Source of the DNA: Algoriphagus terrigena DSM 22685 | GTDB lineage: Bacteria > Bacteroidota > Bacteroidia > Cytophagales > Cyclobacteriaceae | Assembly (NCBI RefSeq): GCF_000429445.1 | Contig: NZ_AUBW01000004.1 | Coordinates: 124,001-188,000 of the forward strand | Direction of reading: 5' to 3' | DNA length: 64,000 nt | Shown here: piece after piece, positions 8,862 through 18,400 of the stretch | Position numbering within the stretch: position 1 is the first letter of the stretch | Layout of the letters: each line of letters begins with the position of its first letter | The notes under the pieces: model-generated | Seen by the model: the letters and a program-made list of their open reading frames with translations, nothing else | Told to the model about the DNA's origin: nothing | Database searches by the model: none | Program-made: the position numbers and the translations under genes

Positions 8862-9410
8862 ATGACACCTTTTGTTGGTCAAATTGAAATCTTCGGGGGA
8901 TACTTTGCTCCTCTCGGATGGGTTTTTTGTAAGGGGCAACTGTTGCCAATTTCGGAGTATGAAGTCCTGTACGTGTTATTGGGAACCACTTATGGAGGAG
9001 ATGGGGTAAATACTTTTGCCGTACCCGATCTCCGGGGTAGAAGTGCGGTAGGCATGGGCCAAGGCCCTGGGCTTCCCTATCAACCACTCGGCGCGGCAAT
9101 GGGTCAGGAACAAGTGACTCTAATCCAGACTCAGATGCCTTCACATTCCCACTCTCTGCTCGTAAGCAATGGGGATGGAGCCTCCAATGACCCCAGTGCT
9201 GCCAGTCTGGCGAAGAGCTCTGTAGTAATACAACGAGGAGCAAATCCGATTCCTACCAGTAGCTACACGAGCGCTTCGGCAAATGTGGCGATGAATCCCT
9301 CCAGTATATCGCCTTTTAACGGGAGCAATCTTCCGCATGCAAATGCGCACCCTTCGCTCGCGCTGAACTATATCATAGCAACGGAAGGCATCTTTCCTTC
9401 TCAAAGCTAA
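8862..9410 (+). CDS. Phage tail-collar domain protein (microcystin-dependent protein-like), copy 2
   Basis: A 182-residue paralogue of the preceding gene. It shares the collar block TPFVGQIEIFGGYFAPLGW, the motif PDLRGRSAVGMGQGPGL, and later the matching stretches LAKSSVVIQRGANPIP and LALNYIIATEGIFPS. The divergence is spread along the whole length, so this is an old tandem duplication and not a recent one. No signal peptide is seen. It may form a complex with copy 1, since collar-domain proteins of phages oligomerise, but that is inference. A strong terminator follows, which separates the pair from the adhesin gene, so their co-expression with the adhesin is not proven. Tail-collar genes placed before large surface proteins deserve comparison across related genomes. 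Confidence 0.85.
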   Translation: MTPFVGQIEIFGGYFAPLGWVFCKGQLLPISEYEVLYVLLGTTYGGDGVNTFAVPDLRGRSAVGMGQGPGLPYQPLGAAMGQEQVTLIQTQMPSHSHSLLVSNGDGASNDPSAASLAKSSVVIQRGANPIPTSSYTSASANVAMNPSSISPFNGSNLPHANAHPSLALNYIIATEGIFPSQS

Positions 9411-9418
9411 TGACTCCC

Positions 9419-9448
9419 AAGAACCAACCTCACGGGGTTGGTTCTTTT
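9419..9448 (+). terminator. Rho-independent terminator after the tail-collar pair
   Basis: A perfect 11-bp stem (9419-9429 AAGAACCAACC with 9436-9446 GGTTGGTTCTT), a 6-base loop and a short T tract. It begins nine bases after the stop codon of copy 2. Confidence 0.8.
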
Positions 9449-9495
9449 AGTTTCTCATACCCAGATTAGAGTTTAATGTTTTTAACGTCTTGATT

Positions 9496-12400
9496 ATGAA
9501 ATTTTTATCACCCAAATCCTATTTTTTAGTAGCATTATCGTTGATTTTCTGCAGTATCGGTTACTCACAGACCACCACTGTTACCTTCAATGAACTAACT
9601 GGAGACACTTTTCTCTCTTTGAATGGCACAAAAATCTATGACAATTCTGGCGTAAGGTTTGAAATTTTCTCTGGAAGTAATGCGGGGGCAGCGGTCAGTT
9701 CTACTACTAGTGGATTTGGAGGGACCAGAGCATTAGATGATACTAATACAGTTCCTGGGGGCGTCACTGGCTGGAAAATTAAAAAAACAGACAGCTCACC
9801 CTTTCAATTAATCAGCATTTGGCTACAAAGGGGGGATCCCATAGCGTCTGCATCTGGGACGGTAAAAGCATACAAGAGTGGCGCCCAAGTAGGTGCAACC
9901 GTGAATGTCACTTTTGACAGCCAAAGTGCTGGAGCGAAAAGCTTCGCCTCAAATCCTGATTTTTATGATATAGATGAAGTTCGGATTGAAGGTGTAGATA
10001 TTTTTATCTACATCGACAATTTTGCTTTTGCCCCCGCTCTGATACCCGTTGATTCTGATCCGCCCTTAGTTACAGGTATTTCTCCTGTAGGCGCACCTCT
10101 GACTACGGCTACTTCGGTTAATTTCTCAGTTAGCTTTTCGAAAACTGCCAAAAATGTCAGTAGTGATGACTTTGTTCTCACGACCGCGGGAACCGCCGGG
10201 ACGATTGGCTCAGTCTCAGGATCGGGAAGCAGCTATACGGTAGCAGTGACCGGAATATCAGGAGAAGGGACCATCCGCCTGGATCTGAAAAGCGGAACCA
10301 ATATCGCCAACGAAGATGATATCCAAGGAACTCCAGCTTTCACATCGGGTCAGCCCCACACGGTATCAGCCTGCTTTGTAGAGACATTTGAAACGGAAAC
10401 CGATGCCAGCACCAGTTTCAGTGGAAACGGAGCTAATTTTTCTTTAGGAACGGGACTGGAAATTGAAAAACGAGGTGGATTCGGTGCAGGGCATTCAGGT
10501 GGCTTTGTGATTAATAACAATACGGCGGGATCATTCTCCCTGACCAGCGCGACAGAATTCACCATGAGTACTGTTGATCTGTTTCTTTCTGATCAGACAA
10601 ATGGGGATAACCCGACTGCCAACGGCACGATCGTAATCACAGGAAAAAAAGGCGGTGCAGATCAGTTTACAATCTCCAAGAGCACCGGATTCCCAACGAG
10701 TACGGTAAGCAACGGGGGCTTTTTTACCATCAATTTTGCAACGGATGGAGCTGGCAACTATCGAAATATCAATGTAGATGAACTGGTGTTTACACTTAGC
10801 GGTGGATTTACACAATTGGCCATCGATAACTTCAACTTCTGCAAGGCTGTTTCATTGGTCGATACGCAGGCACCCGTAGTGCAAAGCATCTCAAAAACAG
10901 GAAGCCCACTCTCCACCTCAAGCGGTGTAAACTTCCAAGTGCTCTTCAATGAAAATGCGACCAATGTTACCTTGGACGATTTTACGCTGATTAGAACCGG
11001 CACGGTAACCGGCGCATTGACAAGTATTTCAGGTTCTGGATTTAACTACACATTAGGCGTTACTGGCATATCCGGAGAGGGGTCTATTCAGGTTAAACTA
11101 AATGCAGGAACCAACATTCAAGATGCGCTTGGCAACACCCCTCCGTTTGAATTTCTAAACGGGCAAATTCACTTGGTGGGAGCTTGCTACATCGAAACCT
11201 TCGAGTCTCTTATCAACGGTGCCACTTCCTTTAGTTCCAATGGGAAGGCTTTCACAATAGGTGGGAACTGGGCCGTAAAAGACCGAACTGGATTCGGAAT
11301 CGGTCCTTCCAGCAAATTCCTGGAGAATACAGGTTCAGGGACTTACACAATAGCTGTCGATGCACCGGTCCAGTTCAGCAAATTGGCGCTGTTTCTGACT
11401 TCCAATACAGGTGGAGCTCCGTCACCAACCAGTGATGGAACGGTCACGATCAGAGGAAAAGATGGAGCAACTACTGCCTATACTATCACCAAGACCACCG
11501 GGTTCCCAACAGACTTCAGTTCCAATCAAGGTTACTTCTATATAGACTTCTCAACAGAGGGCGGAGTAGACAATTCTGAAACCTATGTAGATGGTCTCGA
11601 GATAGAAATAGGTGGCAGTTTCATCTATCTCGCCTTAGATAATCTTGAGTTCTGCTCTGACTTCGAAGCACCATCGGGGTACACCGTTGCGATAGACCAG
11701 GCTCAGATTGACGATGCAAATGCTGCTGCAGCCAGCTTTACTTTTGCGGATGCCGAAGTTGGCGCTACCTATGATTATACTTTTTCCAGTGATGGCGGTG
11801 GAACTGATGTGACAGGATCAGGGACGGTTGCCACTCTTACCGACCAAATCACATCCATAAACCTCAGCGGACTAGGCGGAGGTACGGTGACACTGTCTGT
11901 GACACTGACAGATCCATCTGGAAATACCGGAGCAGTGGCCACTGACACCAAGCAACGAATCGTAAATGCTGCGCCGGTGGCTACAGCACCGACAGCACCG
12001 TCAGTGTCTGAGGATACATCAGCTGACCTGCCGGACGATATCGAAATTACTGACGGAGAAAGCGATGATCAAAGTGTCACCTTTACGATTACAGGAGGCA
12101 CCTTATCCTTGGGAACCACGGGAGTAACATTCGGAGGCGGCGGAAACGGATCCGCAAGCTTTACGGCTTCAGGCACTTTGGCAGCCATCAATACAGCGCT
12201 GGATGCAGCGACGTTCACACCAATTGCCAATTTATTTGGCACCGGTGTGGCTACAATCGCATTCGTGAGCAATGACGGCACTGTGGATTCCAATACTGCT
12301 TCGGGGACTTTTGATATAGCGGGAGTGAATGATGACCCTACTTTTGGAGGCATAATAAATTCAATCACCGTAGTGGAAGATGAATATCCAGCCTACTTGA

Positions 12401-15400
12401 GAGATGCTCTTTCTTCAGGTTTATTTCAAGATATAGATGCGGGATTAAGTGATGTTTCATTGACCATAGCTACCTCTCAAGGCGTTATTGGTATAAGTAA
12501 TCCGGCTGGCTATGGAGTCAGTCAGTCTGGGCATAACACGCCAACGCTGATTCTCACCGGACCGGCAGCCAATATTGAGTCTTTTTTAAATATAGATACC
12601 AATGCCGCTCTGATTTTACCCAATAACCTAAGTGGGCCGAACGCTATAACCATAACTCTCACCGCAAATGACAAGGGGAATACTGGAGATGGCGGTGGAA
12701 ATGATGTAGTAGTCGGCACCGTCAATGTAAATATCACGCCTGTAAACGACGCCCCAACCGTCGCCAATCTAATTCCGAACCAAAATGCAAGCGAGGACGC
12801 AGCCTTCAACTTCCAGTTTGCGGCTAATACCTTCGAAGATGTTGATCTCGGAAACACACTGACTTATACCGCTGAGCTTGTCGGAGGTGGAGCACTTCCT
12901 GGATGGTTATCCTTTGATGCAGCCACCCGAACCTTCTCGGGTACTCCTACAAATGGCGACGTGGGAACTGTCAGTATAAAGGTTACCGCAGCTGACGGAA
13001 ACGGCGAAAGTGTATTCGATGAGTTTGATATCGTCGTCGCAAACGTCAATAGTGCACCAACGGTCGCCAATCCAATCCCTAACCAAAGCGCCACTGAGGA
13101 CATTGCCTTTAGCTTCCAGTTTGCAGTCAGCACGTTTGAAGACGCTGATGCTGGAACCACGCTGACTTACACGGCAGGACTAGACGGTGGAGGATTGCTT
13201 CCAGCTTGGCTGTCTTTTGATGGGCTGACCCGCACTTTCTCGGGCACTCCAACGAATGCAAACGTTGAAACGGTCAGTATCACGGTCACTGCTGACGACG
13301 GAAATCTTGGGACTATTTCTGATTCATTTGACATCGTCGTCGCAAACGTAAACGACGCGCCAACCGTCGCCAATCCAATTCCGAACCAAAATGCAACCGA
13401 AGACATGGCCTTCAACTTCCAGTTTGCGGCTAATACCTTTGAAGACGTCGATCTGGGAAGTACGCTGGTTTACACTGCGGAGCTTGCGGGAGGCGGAGCC
13501 CTTCCTGTTTGGCTATCTTTTGATGCAGCCACACGAACTTTCTCCGGTACTCCGACAAATGCAAACGTGGGAACGGTAAGCGTCAATGTCTCTGCTGACG
13601 ACGGAAACGTCGGGACCATTTCTGATTCATTTGACATTGCCGTTGCTGCTATCAATGATGCACCAGTAAACTCAATACCTGGCTCACAAGTAACAGGCCA
13701 AAACACATCGCTGGTATTTAATGGCGGAGGCGGAAACCAGATCAGCATCAGCGATGTGGACGCTGGAGCATCGAGCGTCAGGCTAACACTTACTGCAACC
13801 AATGGTACTTTAACACTTTCTGGAACCGTAGGACTTGTTTTCAACATTGGCGACGGAACATCCGATGCGTCCATGGGGATGGAAGGCTCGATCTCCGACG
13901 TAAACAACGCACTCAACGGGCTGACCTTTAGTCCTACATCTGGATATTATGGAGCAGCAGCAGTTCAGATCTCTACGAATGATCTGGGAAATACGGGAAG
14001 CGGCGGACCATTGACCGACACTGACGAGATTCAGGTCACAGTCAATTCTATCAATCCAGTTGTGACCGGCGTGAGTAGCACGACCGCAAATGGTACTTAT
14101 GGTGTTGACAGCCCCATCGTAGTCGCCGTAACATTCAATCAAAACATCCTCGTAAATACAGCAGGAGGAACACCTAGGTTGTTACTAGAAACTGGCTCCA
14201 CAGATAGAGAAGCTACCTATACCTCTGGAAGTGGAACCGAAACCTTGCTCTTTGCATACACCGTAGTTGCTGGTGACGTAAGTGCTGATCTCGATTATCA
14301 ATCCACTTCAGCACTTTCGCTGAACGGAGCTACTCTTAGAAATATACCAGGGAATAATGCGACTCTGACTTTGCCGAACCCTGGAGCAGCCGGATCATTG
14401 GGAGCCAATAAAGCGTTGGTGATCGACGCAGTCAAGCCTTCCGGATATTCGGTGTTAATAGATCAAGATCCGATAATTACCACAAATCAGACGGCAGTGA
14501 GCTTCACTTTTGCAGGAGCGGAAGTGGGAGCGACATTCAATTATTCATTCTCCAGCAGTGGAGGCGGAACAAGCGTGTCCGGTAGCGGTACAGTTGCGTC
14601 TATGACTCAGCAAGTAGCAGGGATTGACTTGACAAGTCTAGCTATTGGAACAATAACGCTTAGTGCCTCCCTCACAGATCCTACTGGAAATATCGGCGAC
14701 GAAGTGTCGGATACGAGCCAAAAACTGGCTCCGATCACTGCCGCAATCACGGCCCAAACCGATGTGGCTTGCAACGGTGACAATACAGGTAGTTTAACCG
14801 TGGAGGTATCTGGAGGCATGGCAAATTACACCTACTCTTGGAGCAACGGGACTATTGTAGCCGGCACATCCTCTAGTACCAACGATTTGACCAGCCTGAT
14901 TGCAGGAGGCTATTCCGTGACGGTGACAGATGAGAACGGGCAAATAGCGATGGCTTCCGCTACTATCACCGAGCCAAGTGCATTGCTGATCGCTATAGGC
15001 AGTCAAACTGACGTGTCATGTTTTGGCGGAAGCGACGGAAGTGCCACCATATCGGTTTCCGGAGGGACAGGCGAATATTCCTACTCATGGGCGCCGTCGG
15101 GTGGCGACGCAGCCACAGCGTTGGGATTGACAGTTGGAATGTATACCGTAACTGTGACGGATGCTAACGGCTGTAGCGCATCCCAGTCATTCGACATTTC
15201 TCAACCAACGGCATTGGTAGCTTCCACCTCGCAAATTGATGCCGTATGCGGAGTCGGAGGATCAGCCAGCGTAACTCCGTCGGGTGGTGCGGGTGGATAT
15301 ACCTATTTATGGTCGTCAGGTAGTACCAGTTCCATTGCTACCGGATTGGCAGCGGGCAATCATAGTGTACTTATCACAGATATGAACGGCTGTGAATTAA

Positions 15401-18400
15401 CTAAAAACTTTACGATCGGCGGAGCATTCACACTTAACGCCACTACTTCTCAATCCGATGTCAGCTGCTTTGGCGGAAATGATGGCAGCGCGACAGTAAC
15501 GGTGCAAGAAGGAATTGGACCATTTGACTATCAATGGACTGGTGGAGGAGGAACTGGTGCGACTGCCACAGGTCTTGCCGCTGGACCTTACAGTGTAACT
15601 GTAACTGACGCCAACGGCTGTAGTAAGATATTGAACGTGACCATTACACAGCCGGCTACGGCAAGTCTTACAACGGCTGCGGTCACTGGTGTCACATTCT
15701 CCGGCGCAACGCTGGGAGGCACTATCTCCACCAGTGAAGTGGGCTGCGCATCCGAAACAGGTGTGGTTTATTCCACTTCCCCTGGTCCGGATTTGACAGA
15801 TTCGAAGGAGGTAATGACTATCACAGGAGGGGAATTCAGCGAAGTGATCTCCGGCCTCGCTTTGACTACGACGTATTATGCCAAAGCATATTCTACCAAC
15901 AGCAACGGAATAACGGTTTATGGAAATGAAGTAAGTTTCACTACTTCCGATCTTACCGTCTTGAATGTCACCGCAGATGCCCAAAGCAAGGTATTTGGAC
16001 AGGCTGATCCAGCGTTGACTTATACATATTCGGGACTGAATCCTGGCGATGATATCTCCAGCGTGTTGACAGGTGCCCTAAGCAGGGAAATCGGAGAAGA
16101 TGTCGGAGACTATGCTATCCAGCAAGGAACGCTTAGTGTCATCCCTGGTTCTGGCTATTCCTTGAGTTATGTAAGTGCGGACTTTAGCATCACACCGGCA
16201 ACTGTCACCGGAGTCACTTTCACCGACGGAAGCTTTGTCTACGACGGTACGGTAAAATCCCTTGCCATCGCCGGAACCCTGCCGGCAGGCACCTCGGTGA
16301 GCTATACCGGCAACAGCAGAACAGACGTGGGTACGCAGGAGGTGACCGCTATGATCACGGGAGGAAACTACGCTGATCTTGTATTGAAAGCGGACCTCAC
16401 AGTCACACCAGCTACACTAGCCATCATCGCAGATACGGGCCAGACAAAAATCTACGGAACAGTGGATCCTATGCTCACTTACAGCAGTACTGGGTTGGTA
16501 GCAGGTGATAATATTACCGGAGCTTTGAACAGAATGCCGGGAGAGAATGCAGGCCTCTATGCGATCAGCCAAGGAACGTTGTCCGCCGGAAGCAACTACA
16601 CGATTGACTTTACTTCTGCCGACTTCGAGATCACCAAAGCCACTCTGAACCTGACCGCCACTGCTGGTCAAACCAAAATATATGGCAATGCCGATCCTAC
16701 ATTTGCCTACACAGCCACTGGCTTCGAAAATGGAGACACCAATGTCATCTTGGCCGGAGCGCTGGATAGAACGGCTGGAGAAAGTGTCGGCGCCTATGCT
16801 ATCGGATTGGGCACACTCTCTGCGGGAGCTAACTACACGATCAGCTACACCGGAGAGGACTTTGAAATCACACCAGCGACCCTGAATGTGACGGCAAATG
16901 CAGGTCAATCCAAAGCGTACGGGAGTGCCGATCCGATCTTTGCATATACGGCAACCGGCCTCCAAAACGGGGACACGAATGCCGTCTTTACTGGAGCGCT
17001 GGATAGAACGGCCGGAGAAACTGTCGGCGCCTATGCAATCGGATTGGGATCGCTTTCCGCAGGTGCTAACTACACGATCAATTACACCGGAGCGGATTTC
17101 ACCATTGGTACCCAACTACTGCAAGTCACCGTCACTGCGGGTCAATCCAAGGTGTATGGAAATGCTGATCCGGTCTTTACCTACTCGGCAACTGGATTCG
17201 AAAACGGAGATACCAACACAGTACTCACCGGCTCCCTCCAAAGAACTGCAGGAGAAAATGTAGGCCTCTATGCGATCAGCCAAGGAACACTGTCCGCAGG
17301 AAGCAACTACACCATCAACTTTACATCTGCCAACTTTGAGATCACCAAAACCACACTGAACGTGACCGCAGACGCCGGTCAAACCAAAGTGTATGGTGAT
17401 GCAGAACCAACCTTGACTTACACGGCAACAGGATTCGAAAACGGAGATACCAACACTGTACTCACGGGCACTATCGAAAGAACTTCGGGAGAAAATGTAG
17501 GCCTGTATGTGATCAGTCAAGGAACACTTTCGGCGGGAGGCAACTACACCATCAACTTTACGCCTGCCGACTTTGAGATCACTAAAGCCACCTTGAATGT
17601 GACAGCAGACGCCGGTCAAACCAAAGTGTACGGTAATGCAGAGCCAGCTCTGACTTACACAGCCACCGGCTTCCAAAATGGAGACACTAATTCCGTCTTC
17701 TCTGGAGCGCTGAACAGAGCAGCCGGAGAAGGTGTCGGCGCCTATGCAATCGGATTGGGATCACTGTCCGCCGGCGCTAACTACACGATCAACTTCACAG
17801 GATCGGACTTCGAAATCACTGCTCGAACCTTGCAAATTTCCGCAAATCCGGATCAGGCGAAAGTCTACGGCTCCGCTGATCCTGTCTTTGCCTTCACTGC
17901 CACCAACTTCGGCAATGGAGATACAGAAAGTATTCTGACAGGAGCGCTGGCGAGAGAAACGGGAGAGAACATTGGCGAGTATGCAATCTTGATTGGCAGT
18001 CTCAATGCCGGAAGCAACTACGTGATTGACTTCACCTCAGCCACTTTCACCATCGCTGCAAAAGTGTTGAATGTGACCGCCGACACGGGACAAACCAAAA
18101 TCTTTGGCACGGTTGATCCGGTCTTTAGTTATGCCGTCTCGGGCTTTGAAAACGGTGACAACGCAAGCATCCTGACCGGAGAATTGGAGAGAGCATCAGG
18201 AGAGAATGTCGGGGCTTACGCGATCAATCTGGGAAGTTTGAATGCAGGTGAGAACTACGCGATCAACTATATCGGTGCTGACTTTGTGATTACCAAAGCA
18301 ACAATCAGCGGCATTAGTTTAACGGATGCAAGCTTTGTCTTTGACGGATCAGCTAAGTCTTTGTCCATCTCTGGAGCACTGCCTACTGGAACATCCGTCG

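Noticed and set aside
8292..9410. Tail-collar genes as part of a prophage
   Set aside because: No other phage structural, lysis or integrase genes lie nearby; the family is common as stand-alone bacterial genes.
15397..17676. Long antisense frames inside the adhesin gene
   Set aside because: They mirror the tandem repeats of the sense gene, are repetitive and have low-complexity composition.
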